64,000 nucleotides of DNA from Flagellimonas marinaquae (GTDB lineage Bacteria; Bacteroidota; Bacteroidia; Flavobacteriales; Flavobacteriaceae): NCBI RefSeq assembly GCF_003992675.1, contig NZ_RZMZ01000014.1, positions 10,064-74,063 of the forward strand, given 5' to 3'. This document shows positions 1 through 11,057 of this stretch, in pieces (the stretch's first letter is position 1; each line of letters begins with the position of its first letter). Under the pieces are notes generated by a model. The model was not told the origin of the DNA. It saw only the letters and a list, made by a program, of their open reading frames with translations, and made no database searches. The position numbers and the translations under genes were made by a program.

Positions 1-3000
1 GTGCCGTCGTAGGTCTTGTTGTCTCCAGTTAGACCGGTAATGGTTAACGTTGCCGCTGTAATGTTCGCGCTCAACGTCGGCTGGGTCAGTGTATAGTTCC
101 CCGAATCCGCTCCCGTAAGGGTATAACCCGTAGTGGTAATGCTGATGCCGTCTGCTACGTTTGCATCCGCGAAGGTAAAGACGGGTGTGCCCCCTAAGGT
201 TACCGCATCCGATCCGATTACACCGTTTAGACTCTCAGAGCCCTCTCCTGTGACCGTAGCATCCGTGGTGCCGTCGTAGGTCTTGTTATTACCCGTTATA
301 CCTGTAATAGTAAGTTCTTTGGCAGTAATATCAAAAGTAACATCCTGAGTGCCAATATACGTGCCGGCTCCGGTAATGGTAATGGTAGCCGTACCTACAT
401 CAGTGTTGTCTGCATAGCTTAACGTATAATCCGTGCCTTCCACTAAGGTATTTGAATCATCATCCGAAATAACAACAGAAGGCTCAATAACCGAGCCGGT
501 GTACGTCTGGTCTGCTACAGCTTCTACACTAAATCCGGCTAGAGATTCCCCGCTAATGGTAAAGGTAACCTGCTTAGAACCGCTGTAACTTCCAGTAAGT
601 GTTATGGTTACCGTGGCCGTACCCTGATCTGTGTTGTTGCTGTAAGATAACGTGTAATCGGTACCTTCGGTTAAGGTTGTTGCACCGTCCTTTACCACCA
701 CCGATGGCTCAATGGCAGAACCCGTATAGGTCTGATCGGCTATTGAATCTACCGTTAGCGTCTCAGTTGCCGAAAACGTAAGCGGGGAATTGGTTAGTCC
801 GGTAGCCGTGGCAGTAATGGTTTCGGGATTCGCTCCTCCACCCAGATTCCAGCGGCCAAGGCCTGCCCTTCCCGTGGCATCCGTTTCTACCGTAACTGAC
901 GTTAAATCAGATCCATCAGTAACGGCCAATTGGAAGAAATTCTTAGCGGCAGGAATTATACTCCAAGTACTTCCGCCATCGGCAGAACTAAGGGTCTCTT
1001 CATAAACATAGCCTTCAAAACCCTGTGGATTACGTTCCGGGGTATCTGAGGTATTGGACCATTTAACCGAGCTTGCTCCCGATCCTTGAACAATCATGGC
1101 ATAACTGGTGTTGGCAGAAAGAGTAAGATCGGAAGACAGTAAAAATTCTTCCCACATTCCATGTCCGGTCAAATTAACTGTTTGTACCCCTGTGGTTGCC
1201 AATTCCGTATTCGGCAACCCGGCCGAAAGATCGTAGAATGAAACCGCGACATCTACATCGTAAGGGTAACTTGAACCATCTGCTGTAAAGCGCAAGGCTA
1301 TGGATCGCACATCCAAATCTTCCGAGCCGGTAGTAAAAACAATGCCCTTCCAATCCAAGGCATTAATAGTGCTACCCCCTGGCGCCAGATTATCCGATAC
1401 ATTTGCCAGTACCACCTTATTAAAGGTTCCTCCTCCGTCTCCGATTTCAAAAGTTACTTCCTGACCGGCATAAGGATAACCAAATGAGTCGGTGACAAAA
1501 ACCGTTGGGGCCGGAATAACAGTAGAGCCCAAGAATGGGGCAGTATAATCTCCTGCTATTTTATTGATTTCCTGCGGTACGCTATTCATCCGGTACAATG
1601 CGTAAGCATTATTACTGCTTAAAACCGGAGAGAACGTAGTGGTAGTTTCATCTACCTGAGTTCTAACATTGGTATTACCTCCTACTAAAGTTGTAAGCCC
1701 GGTACTGTTTGCATCTGAACCGCTAAACAATTTCGCAATACCTCCGCTTCCTGTTGTAAGTGTAGGACTGCCGGAAACCACAATATCGCCGCCTGTTGTA
1801 GTTCCTGCAGCGGTATTTTTACCGGCATTGAGAATTATAGCATCTGTAGAAGTATCATCTGTTAATATGGATTGCGAGAGGGTAATATCGCCATCCAAGG
1901 TTTCAATTAGCACCGGTCCTGTTGCAAATATTCCGGTAGGATTCACTGTGCCAATTTCCAATCCGTCCGCGGCATCTACAAAGCTTAAGCTTCCAAGCTT
2001 TGCAGCACTTTCACCTCCCGCAAGGGTTACTACGTTATTGCCGGTATTGGTAAGTGTAAATGTACCCACACCGTGCAGTCCAAGACCATCAGCAGTTAAG
2101 GCTGCGGTTTGCGTAACGGTACCGGTGGCATGAAGATTAATATCGCTAAGCGTTGGCTCGGCAGCTCCATCTGTTGCGCTCACTGCGGCATTTAATGCCA
2201 GATTACCACCGTAAATACGAATTGGTCCGGCAACATTTAAAGAAGAACCAATGGTGAGATTTTTTGTATTTGTGGCCTTACCAAGGGTAAAACCACTTAA
2301 ACTATTCCCAAAATTCCAGTTGTTATCAAAAACTAAATTGCCATCTGTCCCGGCAAGATTTAAAACGGTAAAGGCATCATCTACAGGTTCAATCACCAAT
2401 TCACCTGTAGTTTGGAATGACATAGTCCCCGATGTAGCGGCCGCAAGGGTTTGTTTTATACTATTTCCTTGAATTAAAATATCTCCGGAATAGGGATTAG
2501 ACCCATCGTAACCTATTTTTATCTGATCGGCAGCATTGCCAGCATTGAACTCAATCGCAACTTGGTTAGCTCCTTCAACTCCTCTATTCACTCCTTTAAG
2601 TACGATTGCACCAGATTGTGAGGTTATGGCAATTTTTGAATCTACATCATTAGAATTTATTCTCAATCCTACATTAACCCGAGTTTCGCCTGAACGCCCG
2701 GCTGTACCATTTAAAGTTATATTCCCACTTGTACTACTTATCTGAATATCATCTCCTGAATTCCCTGTAGTTTGTAATCTGATACCGTCTTTGTATTGAT
2801 TACGTGCAATTGAGTTTTGAGTATTTCCCGTAATGGAAATATCACCGGAAGTACTCAATATGGTAACATCACCATTTACTACACGCCCAGGACTTGATCC
2901 AATCCAAACGGCAGATGCATAATCCAAATCAGAATTTGGAAGCGTACCGACCATGGTAACTGATCCGGCTGCGGAGTTAATAATAGCTCCTGAATGTATC

Positions 3001-6000
3001 AATAAACCAGTAAGATAGTCTGCGGCCGCATTTAAGGTCCCGGTAAAAAGTCCCACACCTTCCAGTGAAATATCGCCACCGGAACTTATAATTTGAGAAC
3101 CATCGATTGTTAATCCGCCAGCATAGAAATTGCCAGGTATACTGAAATATTGATCTCCGTATCCATAGATAGAAATATTACCTCCTGAGGTTTGAATACT
3201 TGCATTCTGATCTAAACTTACACCATAACTACTGCCATCACTTACCGCATATCCGGCGCCAACTGTGATGGGTGAACCTGATGTGTAAGGTGTCCAGGAG
3301 GTAGTACCGCTTCCGTTCGTAAGGTAAGAGCCACCAATCCAGACACCTCCACCATTGGTGGTAATAGTTGAACTTAATTTTACATTTCCATCCCCACTAC
3401 CATCGGTATCTGCCCAAATAACTAGACTTCCTCCAGCAGTAGTAATTGATGCTGAGGATACTACAGTGATATTACTTAATGCCTTTAAAACTATATTACT
3501 GCCCGTACCTCCTAAAGAAATATCCAGATTATTGTTAACCGAAATGGCATTTCCATTCAAATTTAAAGATCCCAATATCCCAATTGCCCCACCTACGGTA
3601 ATGGTTCCCGAAGCCTCCAATGTTAGAGAAGCCGAATCGGTTGAATAACTGATTCCGTCCTGAACCGTAATGGCAGAGGCCGCTATACTTAAGTTATCCA
3701 GTTCCATCTTAGCTGTAACGTCCGCAACACTTATAATTACGGCTTCTGAAGAAATGGGCCGAATCACATTGTTGCGATACACCCACGTGGTGTTCTCGGC
3801 ATCCCCGCCACTGGCAGCAATGGTTAAACCACCCAAGGTGGAAAGATTTATAATATTCGGAGTAACCGTTACCGTACTGCTTGCCGTACCGGAACCGTTA
3901 CTGTTTACCGCTCTAATCTGGATGGAATATTCTGTACCGTTGGTGAGACCGGTAATCGATACAGGAGAGGTTGTTACGGCCGGATCGAATGCCGTCCAAG
4001 TGTCGCCGCCATCTAACGTATATTCGTAATTCGTAATGGGGTTTTCATTGTCCACTACCTCGGTAAAGCTAATAAACACTTCGCCATCCAAAGCTGCTGC
4101 CGAAACATTTCCCGGCGCTTCTGGGCCGCCCTGGGCCCTATAAATTGCGTAGGCATTATCGGCAACCAGTCCTTCACCGGACAGGTCCGAAGTTTCATCA
4201 AAACCAACCTTGATATTTGAACTCCCTACCAAATCGGATAATCCGTTACTACCCGACTCCGAACCGCTAAACAACTTCACAATACCGCCGGAACCCATAG
4301 TGATTGTTGGTGTTCCGGAGACCTTAATGTCACCTCCGGTGGAAGTCCCAACGTCGGTACTTTTACCCGCATTGAGGATAATCGCATCGGTAGATCCATC
4401 TTCGGCAGACAGATTTTCGGACAAGGTAATATCGCCATCCAAGGTCTCGATCAAAATCGGACCGGTGGAATAAATACCATCCGGATTAACCGAACCAATT
4501 TCCAATCCACCGCTGGCATCCACATAGCTAAGGCTTCCCAGTTTGTCCGTATTATCACCTCCCGCTATGGTGACTACATTATTACTGGTATTGGTAAGTG
4601 TAAATGTACCCGCACCGTGCAAGCCAAGACCATTGGCGGTTAAGGCCGCGGTTTGCGTAACCGCACCGCTGGCGTGGAGGTTGATGTCTGAACTGGTTGC
4701 GGTAAGGGCGGCATTAAAAGCAAGATTGCCGCCATATACAGAGATTGGCCCATTGACCGTAAAATCTGCTGTGCTCTGTGTAAATGTCGCCGTATTGCCC
4801 TCTTTTCCAATGGTTAGGCCGGTCATGGTTTGGCTGTTCTGATTCCAATTGAAAACGTTAGTGTTAACAGATTGACCAAAAGAATCCGAAAACGGCTCCC
4901 AAAGCACCTCACCGGTTACAGCGATATTGGGGCGCCCTGACCAGCTATAGGTATTAAATCGAACCGTTAAATCGCCAGCAACAATATCATTGTATTGCCC
5001 TGAGCGGCTACCCAACCAGACGTTTGAAGGATTGGCAATGTCTAACCTACCACCCGCGTTGCCTGTACCCGGAGCGCCTATCAGGGTAATAGGGCCTCCA
5101 TTAGTCACCAGATCTGTTGCATCTCGTATTACAACTGCCGAGTTATTACCTAAACCTTCTAAGGTAATACCACCACCTTGTCCGGTAGCGACGATCTTGA
5201 GCGGTCGTGATGGGTTAACACCATCGTTGCCACCAAAATCGAGGCCGATATTGAAGCTTGGGGAAGTCGTGTTTTGTTTACCGATGATGGTAATGGCATC
5301 ACTACCTTCATAGGCCGAATAGATTTCGGTTTGCCTGTGAGTTACAAAACCTTGTTTGTATGAATTTACATTATCTTGCACACGGCTGACACCTTCCAGG
5401 TAAACTTTTCCGGCACCTGCATCGATGTTCACGGTTCCACTCCAAAAACCAAGACCCCATGCACCTAAACCGGCTGATACAGCGCCACTCCAACTTTGAC
5501 CACGCATCGTAACGTCACCTCCACCAGACTGAGCCGTAAAACCACGATCAATACGGATACCTTCTGCTCTTGAAGAAGAAAAACCAGAAGCGTATCCGCT
5601 ACCCGTCATATCCCCACCGCCAAAGGTGATGTTTCCACCGCCTGTTAGGCCTGTACTTTTTACGCCTTCTACTATAGCCCTAGTATCAATGGCCAAGGTG
5701 AAGGTAGATTCTGAAGAGCGAATGGTTCCGGCTCCGTTTCCATCGCTGTCTGACGCAAACAAGACATCCCCCCCATTGGTGCTGATGGTTTTAGAGCGGG
5801 TGGTGCTCAATATAGAACCTGATGCGATGATGTTGATATCTGCTCCGGCCCCTGTGGAAGTGAGGTTGTGTTTCAAGTAAATGTCTGCACCATAAACAGC
5901 TATCAGCCCCGCAATGGAAAATTCCGGGTTAACATCTGTATCCGTTGTGTTGGAATAAGTATAATCCGTATCACCTGAAACTCCGGTTCCCAAATAATTA

Positions 6001-9000
6001 CCGAAAACCAAACCGGTTACATTGGCAATGTCATTGATGACAATTCCGTTTAAATCCTCCGTACCCGTAAAATTTCCAGCAGACGTGGAGCCACTAATCG
6101 TCAAATTGCTTAGGTTATAGTCACGGCCGCTTAAGGGGGCAAATGATAATATCCCTGTTGAGGTAATATTTATTCTGTAAGTTGTTCCTGTGAAGAAACT
6201 GCTAAACTCTGACAAGAGGGCAACATCACCGCTGCCTGTATTAAGAGTACGATTGGCGGAAACAGCCGCTATATCTGAGTGAGTACCCGATGTACTTCTG
6301 GCAGCCAGCAATACATCCCCGCCATCTGTCGTGATATCACCGATGAGCTCAATTGCATGCCCGCTACGAATGGTGCTGCCATCGCCAACGGTTAAGCCAT
6401 TCCATGTTGCCGTGCCGGCTGCCGCAACACTACCCCCCATCCAGACGTGTCCGCCGTTGGTGATAATATTGGCAGCTCGGATATATCCTGCAGTACTCCC
6501 TTCGGCACTCGACCAAAGCACTACGCTACCCCCGTTGGTGGTGATGGTTGTACCGCTGTTAGCGGCAATATGGTCTAGGGTTTTTAAGGTCAGTGTATTG
6601 GCGGTCGTACTGGTAATATCTGCCTCGATGGAAACGGTCTTGGCTTCGATGCGCAAATCCCCGCTGGCTAGGTAAGCCTCTACATCAGCCGCATTTACAT
6701 TGGCCGGTGAGCCAATCGTGCTCAATACTCCATTGGAAAATGCCCAGGTGGAATTCAGTGCATCACCCCCGGAAGCCACAATGATCAGATCACCCGCGCC
6801 TGGCTCCACGCGATAAATCGCATAGGTATTATCCCCTGCCAAGGCCGGTGTGATGGAAGACGTCTCATCAAAGCCTGTTCGTGTCTCATCGGCAAGCGCG
6901 GAGAGTCCGGTACTGGAGCCTTCCACCCCACTAAATAGTTTGGCTATACCTCCACTTCCATAGCTAAGGGTTGGACTGCCACTTACGAGAATATTACCCC
7001 CAGTAGTCGTGCCTGCTGCGGAGGCACGACCTGCATTGACAATAATCGCATCGGTAGAACCAGACGTTGTGTTTAAGTCCTCTGATAAGGTAATGTCCCC
7101 ATTTTCCGTTTCAATCAAGATGGTACCGGAAGAGAAAATCCCATTCGGATTGACGGAACCGATTTCCAGGGCATCCGCATCGCGATAGGCTATATTACCC
7201 AAACGAGCGCCAGCAATGCCACCGGCTAGGGTCGCAATGTTGTTGGCTGCGTTTTGCAGGGTGAATGTACCAGTACCATGCAAGCCCAGGCCATTGGATG
7301 TAAGAGCAGCACTTTGTGTCACCGCGCCGCTAGCGTGAAGGTTGATGTCTGCACCGGTAGCGGTAAGGGCATTATTCAGCGCCAGATTAGCGCCGTATAG
7401 GGTAATAGGGCCGGCGGTGGTTATATCAGAATCTATTGTAACGTCTGATGTGTTTGTTGATTTTCCCAATCGAAGGGAAGATGTATTGGCATTCAGGTCA
7501 AACAAGCGGTAAGTAAAGGAACTCCTAAAGGATGCGGATTCTGATTCAAAAACCACTGCTCCAGAAGTAAGTGCTTGACGGTTGGTACCCGAGCTTGGTA
7601 TCCAGAAAACATCGCCAATGAATGTAATGGAACCGGATTGATTGGTGGCATGACCAAAAACACTCTCCCCATCAAACGCGATAGATTCGGAGCTTGAGGT
7701 AATCGAACCCGAAACTTCATGAGCTTTACCGTCCAAGGTAATTGATCCGGCCCCTGAAGAAATATTCACTTTGTTGGTACTGATGCCATCGTTTCGTGAT
7801 GAAGAACCGGTTCCAGCACCAACGCCGGTAATGGTAATATCTCCACCTGTGGTGGTAATCGATGCCGTTGTGGTGCTACCACCAAGATCAACCCCATGAT
7901 TATCAGTTCCAGAGCTGGCTCCCCCAACCCCGCTGATGGTAATCGTTCCGCTAGTTGTTGAGAGTTCCACCCCGTCAGAGATCTTCACACCCTTCTGCGA
8001 ACCGGTATTGTTATCTCCCCCTCTGCCAGAAATGTTGATGTTCCCTGAATTGGCTTCCAAACGAACATTATCTGCTATGAGCACGCCTGAACCATCAAAA
8101 GAAAATTGAGATCCTCTATCCGCATCAATTAGGATGTCCCCTGAAGTGGCTGTGATATTACTATTAACGGTAGCACGACTACCATAGCCTGAAAAACTGA
8201 TTGCATTCAGGTCTCCATTGATAGCAAGACTGCCTCCGTATAGGGTAATGGGGCCGGCGATGGTTTGGGCGGTTGAAACGGTTATGTTTGCTGTGTTGCC
8301 TTCCTTGCCTAAACGCAAACCCGTTAAACCACTGGCTACATTGAAATTGTTGATGGGCCAGGACAAGGCATTGGTAAAGCTATTACTGTAAGGTTCTAAC
8401 ACCAATGCACCTGTTGTGCCCAGCCCAATGCCATGGGTCGCCTGGAAATTTAAGCCATTGAATTGAATAGTAATATTACCCGATGCCGCAGTAGCCACAG
8501 GCGTGATGCCCTGTACAGGTGTGGCATCTTTTCGATTGCCGAGATATAAGTTCTGATTAGCGATGTACAACACATCACTTGAGCTGATGCTGATATCACC
8601 CGTATTACTTAGAATCTGGAGCGTACTGTTGGGATCTTCGTTACCCAGCCAGATACTATTGGAGGCGCCATTTGATCGGGAATTGATCGTGATATTCCCA
8701 TCGGAAGCACCCGTGGTCTGAATCAGGGAAGCTGCGGACCCTGCATTGAAACCCACCCCGAAACCGGAGAAATTAATGGTGGATTCTCCATCAATAACGA
8801 TGGCATCCGTTGCGGTGCTGGCAGAGGTAATGGCTACGTTTCCATCATCGAACCAAACCGCATGGTCACTGTTGCTCAATCCTTTGATATTGATGGTACC
8901 CGTGCCCGAGTTGATTACGAATCCATTATCGGTTTCTACACCAAAACCTCTTAACCCACCATTAAAACTACCGGCCACGCCACTGGGGTTGGAGTGACCG

Positions 9001-10997
9001 CGAATGATTACATCGCCGTTACCGGAGAGGAGCTGCACGTTGTTATTGAAATCTACCGCACTCCAGTTAGCCCCTCCGCGGTAGGCATAACCATCCGGAA
9101 TGCCATCATTGGCTGTGCCGCCATTGCTACCATCATCAAGCCCACCAGCGAGTACAATCTTACCCCCATTGGAGGTCAGTATATTTGTACCTCTTAACGC
9201 GATTTCATTGTTCGCACTTCCGCTGTTACGATTGGCCGCGTTTGCCCAAAGAATGATATCACCGCCGGCGGTGGTGAGATTGGTATTGACATCCATAATC
9301 ACCCAGCCTTCGTCAAATCCGGTTCCAGGACCATTGCCTTTCAGGCGAATCGCTGCACCCGAAGCGGAAGTTTCCAGACTTTGCTTCACATATACAGCAT
9401 CTCCATACACCGAGATTGGTCCTGCCAAAGTAAATGCAGCATCAATGGTCATATTCTTGATATTACCATCCACATAAGGCGAATCACCTGCTTCTCCGGT
9501 GCCGCTATACGTGCCCAATTCCCAGCCACCAATACTGGCAAAATTAGGAATCTGTACACCTGCGAGAGCACTGCTTCCGGTGAAGGTGCCGCTACTGAAG
9601 CTTCCGCTGTAAGTGAATGCGGGATTGCGTCCTGTCCAAAAACTACCGCCACTAATCGGTGCCACCGAAATTTTTCCGGTGGTCTCAAGGATCATAACAA
9701 AAGTACCATTGGTCTGAAGTACTTCACTCAATGGCATCAGGGTAATATCCCCATTGCCGGTAGTAATCGTTCTGTTGGCATTCTCTGCGGCTACATCACC
9801 GTAACTAGTTACACCACTTTCACCTGCAATCAACACATCTCCCCCGGTACTCGGGTTGGCGGTAACCCTAGTGTCGATATTCCCTCTCAAGGCCGCCGCC
9901 GGGAAGGCTGATGAGGCAGCATAGCCCGCACCAACAGTAAGACCATTCCAAGTGCGTGTACCGGCAGTCTCCCAATCACCGCCCATAAACACATGTCCGC
10001 CATTAGTGATCAGGGTACCGGAACGAATGTAAGATTGGTCATTCGCGCCTGACCAGTAGATGACATTGCCACCGTTGGTCGTCGTTGTGCTCGTTCCTGA
10101 CTGATCAATATGAGTGGTGGAACGAACGAGGAAATCCCCGTCAGTGGTGACATCAGCCGTAATACCAATTGCTGATCCGTAAACTGATACGGATCCTGCA
10201 ACTGTTAATGAAGTATTAATGTTGATGAGTGCGGTATTACCCGATTTACCCAGCGTGACTCCACTCAAACCATTCCCGTCCTGATCAATCCGCAAATAGG
10301 TTGTTTCCAATGTCCCACCAAATGCTGCATCACTTGGCTCGATAATGAAGCTTCCTGTTCCGTTGATGTAGGGTTTTTCTGCGTCGGCAGCTATTGACCA
10401 ATAAAACGTCTCTCCCCGAATGATGATATTCCCTGCGCCCGGATCAATTGTTAAATAATCCAGATCCAGCTGTCCACTACCATTGGCATCACTGTCTGCA
10501 TGTATGGTAATATTTCCCCCTGCACTGCTGATATTCCGCCGCGTAGTACCGATTGTGCCAAAATCGCCAAGTATGCTGAGGGTGATGTCAGATGCCGTGG
10601 CGGTTGAAAGATTAATGCCATCGTTTAGGGAAAACGTCCCAACGTTAACTATGATATCCCCTCTGGTTGAAACCGCAGCATTCAGCGTAGCAGCCCCCGT
10701 GTTTCCCACTGCTCCGATTGTTAAATCGCCCGATCCTGATCCTACCGAGATAGCTTCACTAACCGTCACCCCAAAATTGCCGGTATTGCCCTCAATAAGC
10801 AGATTACCCGAGGCCAAAGCCGTTTCAATCACCGAAGCCTGAATATTGACTGTACCGGTTACCGTAAGGGTAGTACCTGTAATGCTCCAATTGGTACCGG
10901 ACGTACCTGTTTCCCCGGAGGAGGAAACTGTAAGGGTTTGGGCTGTTAAACTTCCAACCAATGCAAAAAAAGAAATCAAAAGGAACCTAACCTTCAT
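1..10997 (-). CDS. Giant secreted repeat protein, adhesin-like (3' end beyond window)
   Basis: One uninterrupted minus-strand frame runs from an ATG at 10997 to the left edge, so at least 3665 residues are present and the C-terminus is missing. I checked the frame at both ends and in the middle. It opens with a signal peptide (MKVRFLLISFFALVGSLTAQ). Most of the chain is Gly/Ser/Thr/Asn-rich, filled with short GDI, ITT and NGG motifs typical of beta-helical filamentous-haemagglutinin-like exoproteins. Three long modules of about 205-215 residues repeat (near residues 1193-1396, 2080-2289 and 2921-3137). A fibronectin III-like segment follows the second module (near 2290-2380). MBG-type (YTGSAIEPSVV) and YDG-type (NNKTYDGTTDATVTGEG) domains fill the last 260 visible residues. 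Inferred role: cell-surface or secreted adhesin. A type IX sorting domain could lie beyond the edge but cannot be seen. Confidence 0.9.
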   Translation of the reverse strand, partial: MKVRFLLISFFALVGSLTAQTLTVSSSGETGTSGTNWSITGTTLTVTGTVNIQASVIETALASGNLLIEGNTGNFGVTVSEAISVGSGSGDLTIGAVGNTGAATLNAAVSTRGDIIVNVGTFSLNDGINLSTATASDITLSILGDFGTIGTTRRNISSAGGNITIHADSDANGSGQLDLDYLTIDPGAGNIIIRGETFYWSIAADAEKPYINGTGSFIIEPSDAAFGGTLETTYLRIDQDGNGLSGVTLGKSGNTALININTSLTVAGSVSVYGSAIGITADVTTDGDFLVRSTTHIDQSGTSTTTTNGGNVIYWSGANDQSYIRSGTLITNGGHVFMGGDWETAGTRTWNGLTVGAGYAASSAFPAAALRGNIDTRVTANPSTGGDVLIAGESGVTSYGDVAAENANRTITTGNGDITLMPLSEVLQTNGTFVMILETTGKISVAPISGGSFWTGRNPAFTYSGSFSSGTFTGSSALAGVQIPNFASIGGWELGTYSGTGEAGDSPYVDGNIKNMTIDAAFTLAGPISVYGDAVYVKQSLETSASGAAIRLKGNGPGTGFDEGWVIMDVNTNLTTAGGDIILWANAANRNSGSANNEIALRGTNILTSNGGKIVLAGGLDDGSNGGTANDGIPDGYAYRGGANWSAVDFNNNVQLLSGNGDVIIRGHSNPSGVAGSFNGGLRGFGVETDNGFVINSGTGTINIKGLSNSDHAVWFDDGNVAITSASTATDAIVIDGESTINFSGFGVGFNAGSAASLIQTTGASDGNITINSRSNGASNSIWLGNEDPNSTLQILSNTGDISISSSDVLYIANQNLYLGNRKDATPVQGITPVATAASGNITIQFNGLNFQATHGIGLGTTGALVLEPYSNSFTNALSWPINNFNVASGLTGLRLGKEGNTANITVSTAQTIAGPITLYGGSLAINGDLNAISFSGYGSRATVNSNITATSGDILIDADRGSQFSFDGSGVLIADNVRLEANSGNINISGRGGDNNTGSQKGVKISDGVELSTTSGTITISGVGGASSGTDNHGVDLGGSTTTASITTTGGDITITGVGAGTGSSSRNDGISTNKVNISSGAGSITLDGKAHEVSGSITSSSESIAFDGESVFGHATNQSGSITFIGDVFWIPSSGTNRQALTSGAVVFESESASFRSSFTYRLFDLNANTSSLRLGKSTNTSDVTIDSDITTAGPITLYGANLALNNALTATGADINLHASGAVTQSAALTSNGLGLHGTGTFTLQNAANNIATLAGGIAGARLGNIAYRDADALEIGSVNPNGIFSSGTILIETENGDITLSEDLNTTSGSTDAIIVNAGRASAAGTTTGGNILVSGSPTLSYGSGGIAKLFSGVEGSSTGLSALADETRTGFDETSSITPALAGDNTYAIYRVEPGAGDLIIVASGGDALNSTWAFSNGVLSTIGSPANVNAADVEAYLASGDLRIEAKTVSIEADITSTTANTLTLKTLDHIAANSGTTITTNGGSVVLWSSAEGSTAGYIRAANIITNGGHVWMGGSVAAAGTATWNGLTVGDGSTIRSGHAIELIGDITTDGGDVLLAARSTSGTHSDIAAVSANRTLNTGSGDVALLSEFSSFFTGTTYRINITSTGILSFAPLSGRDYNLSNLTISGSTSAGNFTGTEDLNGIVINDIANVTGLVFGNYLGTGVSGDTDYTYSNTTDTDVNPEFSIAGLIAVYGADIYLKHNLTSTGAGADINIIASGSILSTTRSKTISTNGGDVLFASDSDGNGAGTIRSSESTFTLAIDTRAIVEGVKSTGLTGGGNITFGGGDMTGSGYASGFSSSRAEGIRIDRGFTAQSGGGDVTMRGQSWSGAVSAGLGAWGLGFWSGTVNIDAGAGKVYLEGVSRVQDNVNSYKQGFVTHRQTEIYSAYEGSDAITIIGKQNTTSPSFNIGLDFGGNDGVNPSRPLKIVATGQGGGITLEGLGNNSAVVIRDATDLVTNGGPITLIGAPGTGNAGGRLDIANPSNVWLGSRSGQYNDIVAGDLTVRFNTYSWSGRPNIAVTGEVLWEPFSDSFGQSVNTNVFNWNQNSQTMTGLTIGKEGNTATFTQSTADFTVNGPISVYGGNLAFNAALTATSSDINLHASGAVTQTAALTANGLGLHGAGTFTLTNTSNNVVTIAGGDNTDKLGSLSYVDASGGLEIGSVNPDGIYSTGPILIETLDGDITLSENLSAEDGSTDAIILNAGKSTDVGTSTGGDIKVSGTPTITMGSGGIVKLFSGSESGSNGLSDLVGSSNIKVGFDETSDLSGEGLVADNAYAIYRAQGGPEAPGNVSAAALDGEVFISFTEVVDNENPITNYEYTLDGGDTWTAFDPAVTTSPVSITGLTNGTEYSIQIRAVNSNGSGTASSTVTVTPNIINLSTLGGLTIAASGGDAENTTWVYRNNVIRPISSEAVIISVADVTAKMELDNLSIAASAITVQDGISYSTDSASLTLEASGTITVGGAIGILGSLNLNGNAISVNNNLDISLGGTGSNIVLKALSNITVVSSASITTAGGSLVIWADTDGSGDGNVKLSSTITTNGGGVWIGGSYLTNGSGTTSWTPYTSGSPITVGAGYAVSDGSSYGVSLDQNASIQTSGGNISIYGYGDQYFSIPGNFYAGGLTIDGSQIISSGGDISLEGVGLFTGTLNAAADYLTGLLIHSGAIINSAAGSVTMVGTLPNSDLDYASAVWIGSSPGRVVNGDVTILSTSGDISITGNTQNSIARNQYKDGIRLQTTGNSGDDIQISSTSGNITLNGTAGRSGETRVNVGLRINSNDVDSKIAITSQSGAIVLKGVNRGVEGANQVAIEFNAGNAADQIKIGYDGSNPYSGDILIQGNSIKQTLAAATSGTMSFQTTGELVIEPVDDAFTVLNLAGTDGNLVFDNNWNFGNSLSGFTLGKATNTKNLTIGSSLNVAGPIRIYGGNLALNAAVSATDGAAEPTLSDINLHATGTVTQTAALTADGLGLHGVGTFTLTNTGNNVVTLAGGESAAKLGSLSFVDAADGLEIGTVNPTGIFATGPVLIETLDGDITLSQSILTDDTSTDAIILNAGKNTAAGTTTGGDIVVSGSPTLTTGSGGIAKLFSGSDANSTGLTTLVGGNTNVRTQVDETTTTFSPVLSSNNAYALYRMNSVPQEINKIAGDYTAPFLGSTVIPAPTVFVTDSFGYPYAGQEVTFEIGDGGGTFNKVVLANVSDNLAPGGSTINALDWKGIVFTTGSEDLDVRSIALRFTADGSSYPYDVDVAVSFYDLSAGLPNTELATTGVQTVNLTGHGMWEEFLLSSDLTLSANTSYAMIVQGSGASSVKWSNTSDTPERNPQGFEGYVYEETLSSADGGSTWSIIPAAKNFFQLAVTDGSDLTSVTVETDATGRAGLGRWNLGGGANPETITATATGLTNSPLTFSATETLTVDSIADQTYTGSAIEPSVVVKDGATTLTEGTDYTLSYSNNTDQGTATVTITLTGSYSGSKQVTFTISGESLAGFSVEAVADQTYTGSVIEPSVVISDDDSNTLVEGTDYTLSYADNTDVGTATITITGAGTYIGTQDVTFDITAKELTITGITGNNKTYDGTTDATVTGEGSESLNGVIGSDAVTLGGTPVFTFADANVADGISITTTGYTLTGADSGNYTLTQPTLSANITAATLTITGLTGDNKTYDG
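1586..2236 (-). repeat. Long module copy 3 inside the giant secreted protein
   Basis: Third copy of the module (LHATGTVTQTAALTADG, LEIGTVNPTGIFATG, GSGGIAKLFSG, YALYRMN). It carries a short extra insertion, DGAAEPT, before the LHATG strand. It is closer to copy 2 than to copy 1 by eye, which suggests stepwise tandem duplication of a larger unit. Boundaries are approximate. Confidence 0.8.
4132..4760 (-). repeat. Long module copy 2 inside the giant secreted protein
   Basis: Second copy of the roughly 205-215-residue module, with the same order of motifs as the copy near 7.1 kb (LHASGAVTQTAALTANG, LEIGSVNPDGIYSTG, GSGGIVKLFSG, YAIYRAQ). It is followed directly, in reading direction, by a fibronectin III-like segment starting PEAPGNVSAAALDGEVFISF. 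Boundaries are approximate. Confidence 0.8.
6808..7420 (-). repeat. Long module copy 1 inside the giant secreted protein
   Basis: First of three related coding modules. Each begins with a GPI.(L/V)YG segment, passes through a LHASGAVTQ-type and a GLGLHG.GTFTL-type strand pair, a LEIGSVNP segment, a DGDITLSE-type segment, a STDAI(I/V)(L/V)NAG segment and a GSGGIAKLFSG segment, and ends with YAIYR. This copy is the most diverged (TLQNAANNIATLAGG, AIIVNAGRAS). Boundaries are approximate. Confidence 0.8.
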
Positions 10998-11057
10998 GTG
11001 CGCTTATTTTAGGACGCAAAATTTCTTATTAAATCTTAATGCAATCTGTTGGAGCCC

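Noticed and set aside
599..9911. Many plus- and minus-strand frames of 60-180 codons in the first 10 kb
   Set aside because: All lie opposite or out of frame with the continuous giant coding frame, have Pro/Val/Ser-rich shadow composition, and show no start context or motifs.
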